Shown: piece by piece, positions 1 through 10,790 of the stretch
How the letters are laid out: every line of letters begins with the position of its first letter
Position numbering within the stretch: position 1 is the stretch's first letter
Origin: Accumulibacter sp.
GTDB lineage: Bacteria; Pseudomonadota; Gammaproteobacteria; Burkholderiales; Rhodocyclaceae
DNA: 53,577 nt
Reading direction: 5' to 3'
Assembly (NCBI RefSeq): GCF_023806565.1
Contig: NZ_JAMTDV010000134.1
Span: 7,074-60,650 of the forward strand
Position numbers and translations under genes: made by a program
The notes under the pieces: model-generated
What the model was told of the DNA's origin: nothing
Seen by the model: only the letters and a program-made list of their open reading frames with translations
The model's database searches: none

Positions 1-62
1 TCGGCTATCATCCCGCCGCCGCCCCGGCAAGCCGAAGATGAGCCGAAGATGAGCCACCCCTG

Positions 63-1418
63 ATGATCCGCAAATTGATTTCCCGCGTACTCGGACGCAA
101 GGTCCGCGACCCGCAGCGAGAGCCTGCCATCATCGCCGCCGCAGAGCATGGTCTGCAGCGCGAGCAGATCAGCCGCGCCTGCAGACGTACGGTCGAGGCG
201 CTGCAGGAGCATGGCTACCAGGCATACATCGTCGGCGGCGCGGTGCGCGACCTGCTCGCCGGGCTGACGCCGAAGGATTTCGACGTGGCCACCAGCGCGA
301 CGCCGGAACAGGTGCGCCACTGCTTCCGGCGCTCGCGCATCATCGGCCGCCGCTTCCAGATCGTGCATGTCAACATGGGGGCCGAAACGATCGAGGTGAC
401 GACCTTCCGCGGCCACCACGACGAAGGCAGCGGCAACCGGGCGCAAACCGACGAGCAGGGCCGCGTGCTGCGCGACAACGTCTTCGGCAGCCAGTCGGAG
501 GACGCAGCGCGCCGGGATTTCACGATCAACGCGCTGTACTACGATCCGACTTCCGAAACCATCGTCGATTACCATCACGGCGTCGCCGATCTGCGCCAGA
601 AGACCCTGCGCATGATCGGCGATCCGAAGACGCGCTACCGCGAGGATCCGGTGCGCATGCTGCGCGCCGTCCGCCTCGCCGCGAAGCTTGGCCTGGCGAT
701 CGACCCGGAGGCCAGGCGGCCGATCCGGGAAATGGGAGGCCTGATCGAAAACGTGCCGCCTTCACGCCTGCTCGACGAAATGCTCAAGCTGTTGACCTCC
801 GGCCACGCCGTGCGCTGCGTCACCCAGCTCCGCGAGGAGGGACTGCACCACGGGCTGTTGCCGCTGCTCGACGTGATCCTCGATCAGGCGCTCGGCGAAC
901 GCTTCGTCCTGCTGGCGCTGGAGAGCACGGACCGCAGGGTGCGCGAAGGCAAACCGATTTCTCCCGGCTTCCTTTTCGCCACACTGCTCTGGCACGAGGT
1001 GCTCGCCAAATGGGAACCGCTCAAGGCGCGCGGCGAGCCGGCGATCCCGGCACTGTTCGTGGCGATGGACGAAGTGCTCGAAGCGCAGGCGGAGAAGCTC
1101 GCGATCACCCGCCGGATCGCCGGCGACATCAAGGACATCTGGGCGCTGCAGCCGCGCTTCGAGCAGCGCACCGGCAAGCGCCCGTACGGCGTCCTGCAGC
1201 AGCCACGCTTTCGCGCCGGCTACGATTTCCTGCTGTTGCGGGTCGAGTCAGGGGAAGTCGAAGCGGCGGTCGGCGAGTGGTGGACCGGCTTTCTGCACGC
1301 GAGCGACGAGCATCGCGCCGCGATGCTGCTGCCGCCCGCGCCCGGCGAGGCAAAAAGGCGCCGCCGCCGGCGTCGCCCGGCGACCGGCAGTGACCAGGAT
1401 CGCGGCCTCGCCGAATGA
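63..1418 (+). CDS. pcnB: Poly(A) polymerase I (polynucleotide adenylyltransferase)
   Basis: This 451-residue protein would add 3' poly(A) tails to RNA and so promote decay by 3' exonucleases. The class II nucleotidyltransferase core is visible: GGAVRD at about residues 58-63, then the metal-binding pair in KDFDVAT at about 71-77. RRDFTINALYY and RYREDPVRMLRAVR, typical of the tRNA nucleotidyltransferase/poly(A) polymerase family, follow. The C-terminus ends in a very basic stretch (about eight Arg/Lys in a row after residue 430), as is usual for PcnB and not for CCA-adding enzymes. The ATG has only a weak ribosome-binding site. In many beta- and gammaproteobacteria pcnB is followed by folK and the pan genes, as here. 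Length and motifs agree with a functional enzyme. Confidence 0.95.
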   Translation: MIRKLISRVLGRKVRDPQREPAIIAAAEHGLQREQISRACRRTVEALQEHGYQAYIVGGAVRDLLAGLTPKDFDVATSATPEQVRHCFRRSRIIGRRFQIVHVNMGAETIEVTTFRGHHDEGSGNRAQTDEQGRVLRDNVFGSQSEDAARRDFTINALYYDPTSETIVDYHHGVADLRQKTLRMIGDPKTRYREDPVRMLRAVRLAAKLGLAIDPEARRPIREMGGLIENVPPSRLLDEMLKLLTSGHAVRCVTQLREEGLHHGLLPLLDVILDQALGERFVLLALESTDRRVREGKPISPGFLFATLLWHEVLAKWEPLKARGEPAIPALFVAMDEVLEAQAEKLAITRRIAGDIKDIWALQPRFEQRTGKRPYGVLQQPRFRAGYDFLLLRVESGEVEAAVGEWWTGFLHASDEHRAAMLLPPAPGEAKRRRRRRRPATGSDQDRGLAE

Positions 1419-1520
1419 CTCGCGGAGATTGGCCCTGCCGTCCTTGTCACGACTGTGGGGCGATGGGCAATACCGGATCGGGCAACGGCCGCCGGGCTGT
1501 GTCGGCAGAGGCACGAGCAG

Positions 1521-2033
1521 GTGGCGAGCCTGTCTGAAGCTCCGGCATCCGCACATCTGGCGTATGTCGCGCTGGGTGCCAATCTCGCCGATCCGGTGGC
1601 GCAGATTCGGGCGGCTGGTGCCGCGCTCGCCGAGCTGCCCGATTCGCGGCTGCTCCGCCTGTCGTCGCTGTATCGTACGGCACCGGTCGGCATCCGCGGC
1701 CAGCCCGACTTCATCAACGCCGTCGCCGCACTGGAGACCCGGCTGGACCCGGAACCGCTGCTCGACGCCCTGTTCGCGGTCGAGCGCCGCTTCGGTCGCC
1801 ATCGCGAGTTTCGCCATGCGCCGCGCACGCTCGACCTCGACCTGCTCCTCTACGACCAACGCGTGCTCGACAGCGAGCGGCTCAGCCTGCCGCACCCGCG
1901 CATGCACCTGCGTGCTTTCGTCATCGCTCCGCTGCTCGAGATTGCCCCGCTCTGCCGCATCCCGGGACGCGGTGTGGCGGCCGCCTGGCTGCCCGCGGTG
2001 AGCGGGCAAGCGATCGAAAAGCTCGGATCATAG
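1521..2033 (+). CDS. folK: 2-amino-4-hydroxy-6-hydroxymethyldihydropteridine pyrophosphokinase (HPPK)
   Basis: HPPK transfers pyrophosphate from ATP to 6-hydroxymethyl-7,8-dihydropterin in folate synthesis. The family signature is clear: YVALGANLADP near the N-terminus, SSLYRTAPVG, QPDFINAV, and the Mg/ATP signature APRTLDLDLLLY with its two aspartates. The longer open frame begins at 1455, but homology starts only with YVALGAN. I prefer the GTG at 1521, which follows an AGAGG-like site and gives 170 residues, the usual HPPK size. The gene lies about 100 bp after pcnB on the same strand and is probably co-transcribed. The start choice is inference; the family assignment is firm. Confidence 0.9.
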   Translation: MASLSEAPASAHLAYVALGANLADPVAQIRAAGAALAELPDSRLLRLSSLYRTAPVGIRGQPDFINAVAALETRLDPEPLLDALFAVERRFGRHREFRHAPRTLDLDLLLYDQRVLDSERLSLPHPRMHLRAFVIAPLLEIAPLCRIPGRGVAAAWLPAVSGQAIEKLGS

Positions 2034-2399
2034 CGAGCAGCGGGACCATGGCATCGACCAATGCACAAGCAAGCACGGGAGTGGGGATACGCGTTCTCTA
2101 CGATGCCGTTTCGTGCAGTTTTTTGTATCGGGAATACCTGCAAACCCGCCCATCGGCGAGTCGCTCTGTGTATCCTATTCGCCGTTCGACGGAGCCGCTT
2201 GCTGCCGGCGCAGCCGGGCCGGGCCGCCGCGCACCAGAAAGGGGAACGGGATGAACTTCGCCATTGGCGAAAAGCCTTGCAGCCGCACGCGGTGCGGCGG
2301 CGAACTCGCGGCCTGGCGGCCCATGGCCGCTGATCGCTGCGCCTGTTCGAACCTTGATCTCGTATCGTAACCAACCCCTAGACCGGGGAGAGTAAGCCC
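2034..2399 (+). other. Intergenic region upstream of panB with a small inverted repeat and a possible 39-codon ORF
   Basis: No recognisable protein gene occurs in this 366-bp stretch. It must carry the panB promoter unless panB is read from folK. Two details stand out: a perfect 7-bp inverted repeat, TTCGCCA-T-TGGCGAA, at 2257-2271, and a 39-codon open frame at 2251-2370 preceded by a purine-rich GGGGAACGGG. The frame has no recognised relatives and its start overlaps the inverted repeat, so I do not call it a gene. No convincing sigma70 promoter was picked out by eye. Confidence 0.4.
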
Positions 2400-4192
<1,793 letters not shown>

Positions 4193-4228
4193 GCGCTTCC
4201 CCAAACAACTCTAGACCGGTGAAAATCC

Positions 4229-4612
4229 ATGCAGAGAACCATGCTGAAGTCCAAGCTGCACCGCGTCAGCGCGACGCACGCCGAGCTTCACTACGAAGGG
4301 TCTTGTGCCATCGACGAGGACCTGCTCGACGCGGCAAACATCCGCGAATACGAACAGATCGACATCTGGAACGTGAATAACGGCGAGCGCTTCACGACCT
4401 ACGCGTTGCGCGCCGAGCGGGGGTCCGGCGTCATCTCGGTCAATGGTTCGGCCGCTCGCCGCGCGGCGCCGGGTGACATCCTGATCATCGCCAGCTTCGC
4501 TTCGTACACCGAAGTCGAGCTGGCCAAGTATTCGCCGCAACTCATCTATGTGGATACCCAGAACCGGATCGTTCGCATCGGTGGCCACATCCCGACTCAG
4601 GCCGCTGCCTGA
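4229..4612 (+). CDS. panD: Aspartate 1-decarboxylase proenzyme
   Basis: PanD decarboxylates L-aspartate to beta-alanine for pantothenate synthesis. The 127-residue proenzyme self-cleaves between Gly24 and Ser25 (in YEGSCAID) to form the pyruvoyl cofactor, and both residues are in the canonical place. Other conserved stretches are [46 protein letters not shown] and the C-terminal YVDTQNRIV. The N-terminus [13 protein letters not shown] aligns with known PanD starts, so the first ATG is kept. A strong promoter lies just upstream and an intrinsic terminator just downstream, so this is likely an independent transcription unit as well as the end of the pan cluster. Confidence 0.97.
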   Translation: MQRTMLKSKLHRVSATHAELHYEGSCAIDEDLLDAANIREYEQIDIWNVNNGERFTTYALRAERGSGVISVNGSAARRAAPGDILIIASFASYTEVELAKYSPQLIYVDTQNRIVRIGGHIPTQAAA

Positions 4613-4636
4613 GAGCGTCGCTGCCGGCAACAGGAG

Positions 4637-4666
4637 AGCCGCGCTCCGGGGAGCGCGGCTTTTTTG
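4637..4666 (+). terminator. Rho-independent terminator after panD
   Basis: An 11-bp perfect stem (AGCCGCGCTCC paired with GGAGCGCGGCT) with a tight loop is followed directly by six T residues. It begins 24 bp after the panD stop, a textbook intrinsic terminator for the pan genes. Confidence 0.9.
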
Positions 4667-4828
4667 TGCGCGCAGCACGCTGCCTACCCCCGTGCGGCTG
4701 GAAATCCTGCCGCAAATGGATCACGGCGCGCGCGCACACTGCGAACCGCGCGCCGGTAAGAAATTGGACGCCGGATGACTCTCGCAAGGGGACCTGTCCT
4801 TGGCAACTGGCCGCAGGGTCCTGGCCGA

Positions 4829-6145
4829 TCAGGCGCTTTCGGGTGGTGGTAGCGGGGACTTGCGCGGACGGCGACTGCGACTGGCCGGCTTCTTCACCGG
4901 CTTGACCGCTTCCGCATCGTCGGTAGCGTCGGTGGCAAGTGCTTCGCCAGGTGCAACCCGATCGACGGCCACCGGCGCTGCGCCGACGACATCCACTGCT
5001 CGCGGCTCGTCCACCGCTGCTGCTGCCACCGCTTCCGGGGGCTCTGCCACCGCCTGTGGCGAGGTTTCCTCGATCGACGCTGGCCCGACGCCTGCCTCCC
5101 CGATCGGCTCGGTCACCGTTACCGCATCCTCCTCGGCCGCGCGCGCTCCCCTGGTCCGCTTGCCGCCTTTCTCGGCCGTCTTGCGCCGCCCCTCGCGTTT
5201 CGGACGTGGACCAGTTGCCGGCTCCCTGGCGTCGTCCCCAGCGACACCATCCAGCAACCCAGCCGGCTCCGGGACCGCTGCAACCTCGGCCACCACCTCG
5301 GCGGACACTTCGGCGCGATCGCCATCGCCGTTGCTACGGAACACGTAGGTGCCCGACTTCTCGTCGCGACCAATGTCGAGCAGTCCGCGCGCGCGCGCCT
5401 CCTCGAGCAGGTTGCCGAAAGCACGGAAGCCGTAGTAGGACTCGTTGAAATCCGGCTTGCGCCGCTTGATCGCCTCCTTGAGCATCGACGCCCAGATCTT
5501 GCCGCTGTCCCCACGTTCGTCGACCAGCGCGTCGAAAGTCGCCACCGCAAGCTCGATCGCCTTGCTGCGCCGCTCCTCGATTTCCTGTCGGCGCTGCGCA
5601 TCCTCCTCGGGCGAACGCCGGACCGCCGGCTGTGGCTCCTTCGAATCACGCCTTGCCGAGCGCTGCATTTCGCGCACCAGATCGTCGTAGAAGATGAATT
5701 CGTCGCAATTGCCGATCAACAGGTCCGAAGTCGATTGCTTGACGCCGACGCCGATCACGTACTTGGCGTTCTCGCGCAGCTTGGAAACCAGTGGCGAGAA
5801 ATCGGAATCCCCGCTGATGATGACGAAGGTATCGACATGCGACTTGGTGTAGCACAGGTCCAGCGCGTCGACCACCAGCCGGATATCCGCCGAATTCTTT
5901 CCCGTCTGCCGCACGTGTGGGATTTCGATCAGTTCGAAGCTGGCCTCGTGCATCGTGGACTTGAATCCCTTGTAGCGCTCCCAGTCACAGTAAGCCTTCT
6001 TGACGACGATGCTGCCCTTGAGCAACAGCCGTTCGAGCACCGGCTTGATGTCGAACTTGTCGTACTTTGCATCGCGAACGCCGAGCGCGACGTTCTCGAA
6101 GTCACAATAGAGCGCCATGATGGCGGTTTCGGGCGCGACGGCCAT
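4829..6145 (-). CDS. NYN-domain (LabA/DUF88-like) protein with C-terminal OST-HTH/LOTUS domain
   Basis: The 438-residue protein starts with a NYN (PIN-like) nuclease domain at about residues 9-160: ALYCDFENVALG, a conserved ADIRLVVDALDL, and VIISGDSDFSPLVSKLRE, with the acidic residues expected to bind metal. At about 195-275 lies an OST-HTH/LOTUS-type module ending in GLLDIGRDEKSGTYVFRS, presumed RNA-binding. The last 160 residues are low-complexity Ala/Glu/Pro/Val with Lys/Arg patches, likely disordered. NYN-LOTUS proteins are thought to be RNases or RNA-processing factors; the target is unknown. The ATG at 6145 has a good AAGGA site. It faces panD across the panD terminator and stands alone. 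Confidence 0.85.
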   Translation of the reverse strand: MAVAPETAIMALYCDFENVALGVRDAKYDKFDIKPVLERLLLKGSIVVKKAYCDWERYKGFKSTMHEASFELIEIPHVRQTGKNSADIRLVVDALDLCYTKSHVDTFVIISGDSDFSPLVSKLRENAKYVIGVGVKQSTSDLLIGNCDEFIFYDDLVREMQRSARRDSKEPQPAVRRSPEEDAQRRQEIEERRSKAIELAVATFDALVDERGDSGKIWASMLKEAIKRRKPDFNESYYGFRAFGNLLEEARARGLLDIGRDEKSGTYVFRSNGDGDRAEVSAEVVAEVAAVPEPAGLLDGVAGDDAREPATGPRPKREGRRKTAEKGGKRTRGARAAEEDAVTVTEPIGEAGVGPASIEETSPQAVAEPPEAVAAAAVDEPRAVDVVGAAPVAVDRVAPGEALATDATDDAEAVKPVKKPASRSRRPRKSPLPPPESA

Positions 6146-6521
6146 GATTTCCTTCTCTCAACAGATTGCGGGGTCACACTTGGGTGTGACGAATCGACCA
6201 CCCTGCGGCGCACGAAGCGCCGGCGGGCCATACGGGGAACGGTCGCCAAATCGACGTTCGGACGGAATGCCAAAGCGCCAGAGGGCGCAAGGCCCATGCT
6301 CGTGATGGTAAACAAATGCCGGCAGGAAGCAAGGAAAAGTCCACGCCGGCGGTCACGCACCAGCGCGTGGAAGCCTGCCATCGAGGCAACCCCGGAGTGC
6401 AAGCGAAGCGCCGCGACCATCGTGAAAACAGGGGAGAAGTTCCCCCGATCGCGCGCGGCGAGGCCGATGGCCGGCAGGATCGTGCGCACACGGCACGGCG
6501 AAACCGCTCGCCGTAAACGGA
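6146..6521. other. Intergenic region upstream of the NYN gene
   Basis: No gene is supported in this stretch between the NYN gene and the PEP-CTERM gene, both on the minus strand. It holds a perfect 7-bp inverted repeat, GTCACAC-TTGG-GTGTGAC, at 6173-6190, 28 bp upstream of the NYN start codon. The repeat could be an operator or a leader hairpin. Open frames here lack sensible starts and look like GC-rich shadows. Confidence 0.4.
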
Positions 6522-6545
6522 CGCAAGGGGCGGCTGCCCCTTGCG
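6522..6545 (-). terminator. Stem-loop after the PEP-CTERM gene (probable terminator)
   Basis: A perfect 10-bp stem (CGCAAGGGGC / GCCCCTTGCG) with a GGCT loop lies 31 bp beyond the stop codon of the minus-strand PEP-CTERM gene. The T-tract on the minus strand is weak, so termination may be inefficient or Rho-assisted. Confidence 0.55.
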
Positions 6546-6576
6546 GATGCTGCGTCAATCCTCGCTTAAGCGTGGA

Positions 6577-7836
6577 CTACGCACGCCGTCTGGCGAAAGC
6601 GGCGGAACCTGCGAGCGCGGCCAGCAGCAGCGCCAGCGAACCCGGTTCCGGGGTTTGCTGCGGAATCTCGGTACCGCTGAGGATCGGCAGCACCAGCGAC
6701 GTGGCCAATGGATTTCCCCAATAGTAATAGCCGGGGAAACTGCCGTCACCGGCCTGGTTGGCCACCAGCCACTGGTTATAGTCCTGCCACCAGTTGCAGT
6801 CTGCTCCCCGGTCATTGCCGCAATTGCCCGGGAGCAAGTTGGTAATCGCCGTGTTGTTGCCGAGACCAACGGTCAGTTCCAGGCCCTTGTACTCGGCCCA
6901 CATCGCATAGGGCTGGCCGAAGTTGCCGTTCCAGCCGAGTTGCCCCTCCTGCCAGTGATTGTTGAGGTAATTCAGCGCCTTTTGGACGGCCGGATCGCTG
7001 CTGCCCTTGCCCAGGAAGTTCAAGGCCACCAGCAGGCCACCGGTGTCGGCCTGGTCGCACGGCCCGACACCCGGCTGGTAGCACGCCGATCCATCGGCTG
7101 CCTGAGCGTTGGCCAGCCATACCGCCAAGTGATCCTTGACCGTCTGCGGCGTGGTGGCACCCAGGGTCTGGTTGTAGATCAGCGAAATGACCGCCCACTG
7201 CGTCGTCGAACTGTCCGAGTCGCCCGTGCCGGGAAAATAGCGCCATCCCCCGTCCCGGTTGCCGTTGATCGCGCTGCTTTGTCCGGCGGAGAAGGTATTG
7301 GTGATGCCTTGGGCAATCTGACCCCAGGTCATTCCCGCCAGCGGACCCGTGGTGGTGGCAACAGCACCGGCACCGCCGCCAAACCGGGTCGCGTACTCGG
7401 CAATCGCCGGTGCGATCAGGCCAGTTGTATACGTCGTCTCACCTGCACCGTACCAGTACACGCCGGTGCAGCTGCCGCCGCCCGGGCAGATGTTCGCGCC
7501 ATCATTCCTGGTGCTTACCGTCGTCGTGGTCGCCGTGCTCAGCAGGTATGCGATCGCGTTGTCCACCTGCGCCTTGTACGCCGCTACGTTACCCGCAGCG
7601 AGGTCGCCCCAGTGGCCTTGCTGCGTCATCATCGCGTAGGCTGCCGAACCCGTCGCGGCCTACTCGTAACCGCCATAGTTCCAGTACCCGCCCATTGTCT
7701 GGGTGCCGGACAGATAGCCGAGACCATTGTCGATTGCCGTTTGAATTTCACCGTCGGTAGCCGCCATGGCAGTGCCGGCGGAAAGGGTTGAAAATGCCAC
7801 GGCGATAAGGGCCGTGAGCCTCTTGACGCGTTTCAT
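6577..7836 (-). pseudogene. PEP-CTERM protein with prenyltransferase/squalene-cyclase-like repeats, interrupted by one in-frame TAG
   Basis: Read through, this gene encodes 419 codons before its final stop. It opens with ATG at 7836 (GAGGAG 9 nt upstream) and a signal peptide ending near AGTAMAATDG. It then has repeats like the alpha/alpha-barrel of prenyltransferases and squalene cyclases (GGYWNYGGYE; NGNRDGGWRYFPGTGDSD; then WAVISLIYNQ). It ends in a PEP-CTERM tail: PEPGSLALLLAALAGSAAF followed by ARRRA. Such tails are recognised by an exosortase. A TAG codon at 7662-7660, between GYE and AATGSAAYA, splits the frame about 59 residues in; everything on both sides stays in frame and looks well preserved. 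It may be a recent nonsense mutation, a sequencing error, or suppressed in vivo. The part after the stop has no signal peptide, so unsuppressed it could not reach the envelope. Substrate or role is unknown; exosortase substrates are often matrix or surface proteins. Confidence 0.8.
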
Positions 7837-7937
7837 GATGACTTGCTCCTCTGGAGGGTCGAAGTGGACGAAGCGGGAAACAACCGTCTGTTGGCCAGAT
7901 TTGTCATCGCACCAATTTGGTCATCCCACTACGCCAG

Positions 7938-7956
7938 AAGCATCAACCATGCCCAA
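7938..7956 (-). promoter_or_regulatory. Sigma54-like (-24/-12) promoter for the PEP-CTERM gene
   Basis: On the minus strand the sequence TTGGGCATGGTTGATGCTT has GG and GC dinucleotides exactly 10 bp apart, with CATG after the GG and ATGCT around the GC. This is close to the sigma54 consensus TGGCACG-N4-TTGCW. It would start transcription about 90 nt upstream of the ATG at 7836. Assigned by eye; the perfect spacing and the upstream boxes support it. Confidence 0.55.
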
Positions 7957-8047
7957 GAAGTGTGCATCGATAAAACCGCTGTTAATTCATGGGTATTCTA
8001 TTTATTCAAAGAATCATCGCCTTACAAATCAGAGGAAGACGATCAAT

Positions 8048-8066
8048 CTGTAAAAATTTCCGACAG
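8048..8066. promoter_or_regulatory. Proximal copy of a palindromic box upstream of the PEP-CTERM gene
   Basis: CTGTAAAAATTTCCGACAG has CTGT/ACAG ends and lies about 95 bp upstream of the sigma54-like -24 element, the usual distance for a bacterial enhancer-binding site. The PEP-CTERM/exosortase system is known to include a sigma54-dependent response regulator (PrsR, described as the PEP-CTERM-box response regulator). This box is a good candidate for its site, but I have not verified the published consensus. Confidence 0.5.
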
Positions 8067-8220
8067 TGATCGACAGATCCGGATGGCCAGATGCCCTTCC
8101 ACGATGGCACGAAACCCGGCTTTCCGACCCACCTGCGTCGCCGGTTCCTGGTTTCCGGACTCTGGACACTCGGCCCGCCGGCCGCAAGCCTGCCGAGCGG
8201 GTATTGAAGCCCGAGGCCAA

Positions 8221-8239
8221 CTGTAAAGAATTCCGACAC
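8221..8239. promoter_or_regulatory. Distal copy of the same box
   Basis: CTGTAAAGAATTCCGACAC matches the proximal copy at 16 of 19 positions. The copies are in the same orientation and 173 bp apart, close to a whole number of helical turns if 10.5 bp per turn is used (about 16.5). It lies just past the 3' end of the acetoacetyl-CoA synthetase gene. Between the two boxes nothing else is recognisable. Confidence 0.45.
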
Positions 8240-8286
8240 CGCTGCCGGATGGCTGGCGGCGCCTTGGGACAGGGAGTGTGTTTGCC

Positions 8287-10257
<1,971 letters not shown>

Positions 10258-10273
10258 TGACCTCCTCCAGACC

Positions 10274-10681
10274 TCAGAGCAGGAGGTCTGCCCGCAGTTT
10301 TTCGGGAATGGGCACCGACTTGCCGGTCGCCATGTCCATCCAGACGATCTTGGCATCGCCGGTGGCGAAGATTTCCTGCGCCCCCTGCAAGCGTACTTCG
10401 TAGTGTGTCGGGACGCTGCTGCGGCCCGGATGTCCGCAAAACATCGCGACCTCGACAGTCCCCGGGTAGTTCAGCGGGACGAGAAAGGTGCAGCTGGCGT
10501 TGATGATCACCGCTCCGGATTCGCGCGGAATCACGTCGTAGCCGCACTTTTCGAGAAATTCGACCCGCGCCTGCTCCATGTAGCGGAAATACACGGTGTT
10601 GTTGACATGCCCGTAGGCGTCCATGTCGCCCCAACGAATCGGGATCGTGGTGGTATGAACGAGTTTCCTGTGACTTTGCAT
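10274..10681 (-). CDS. Hotdog-fold acyl-CoA thioesterase (4HBT/YbgC-like)
   Basis: A 135-residue hotdog-fold protein with [20 protein letters not shown], which carries the catalytic Asp and the GHVNN motif of 4-hydroxybenzoyl-CoA thioesterase-like enzymes, followed by [14 protein letters not shown]. It would hydrolyse an acyl-CoA to free acid and CoA; the substrate cannot be read from sequence. I chose the ATG at 10681 ([13 protein letters not shown]) because AGGAAGG lies 5 nt upstream and homology begins there; a longer frame runs into the upstream intergenic region. Coupled closely to aacS, it may balance the acyl-CoA pool. Confidence 0.85.
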   Translation of the reverse strand: MQSHRKLVHTTTIPIRWGDMDAYGHVNNTVYFRYMEQARVEFLEKCGYDVIPRESGAVIINASCTFLVPLNYPGTVEVAMFCGHPGRSSVPTHYEVRLQGAQEIFATGDAKIVWMDMATGKSVPIPEKLRADLLL

Positions 10682-10740
10682 TCGCCTTCCTGACTGCGCT
10701 CGGCACGGGGGCCCCGAATCCGGGCCACGAAAAGGAGGAT

Positions 10741-10779
10741 CCCGCGCACCCGTGGCGCTCGCCTGCCCGGGTGCGCGGG
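10741..10779 (-). terminator. Stem-loop between the acyl-CoA dehydrogenase and thioesterase genes
   Basis: A perfect 12-bp stem (CCCGCGCACCCG / CGGGTGCGCGGG) with a 15-nt loop lies 11 bp past the acyl-CoA dehydrogenase stop. The minus strand then reads into ATCCTCCTTTTC, a modest T-rich tract. It probably separates the acyl-CoA dehydrogenase transcript from thioesterase-aacS. Confidence 0.6.
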
Positions 10780-10790
10780 GAGACGACCAC

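Larger units (their letters stand above)
7837..8286. other. 450-bp regulatory intergenic region
   Basis: This gene-free region is locally AT-rich (about 7960-8060), unlike its GC-rich surroundings. It contains the leader, sigma54-like promoter and two palindromic boxes listed separately. Short open frames within it have no homology that I recognise. Confidence 0.5.
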
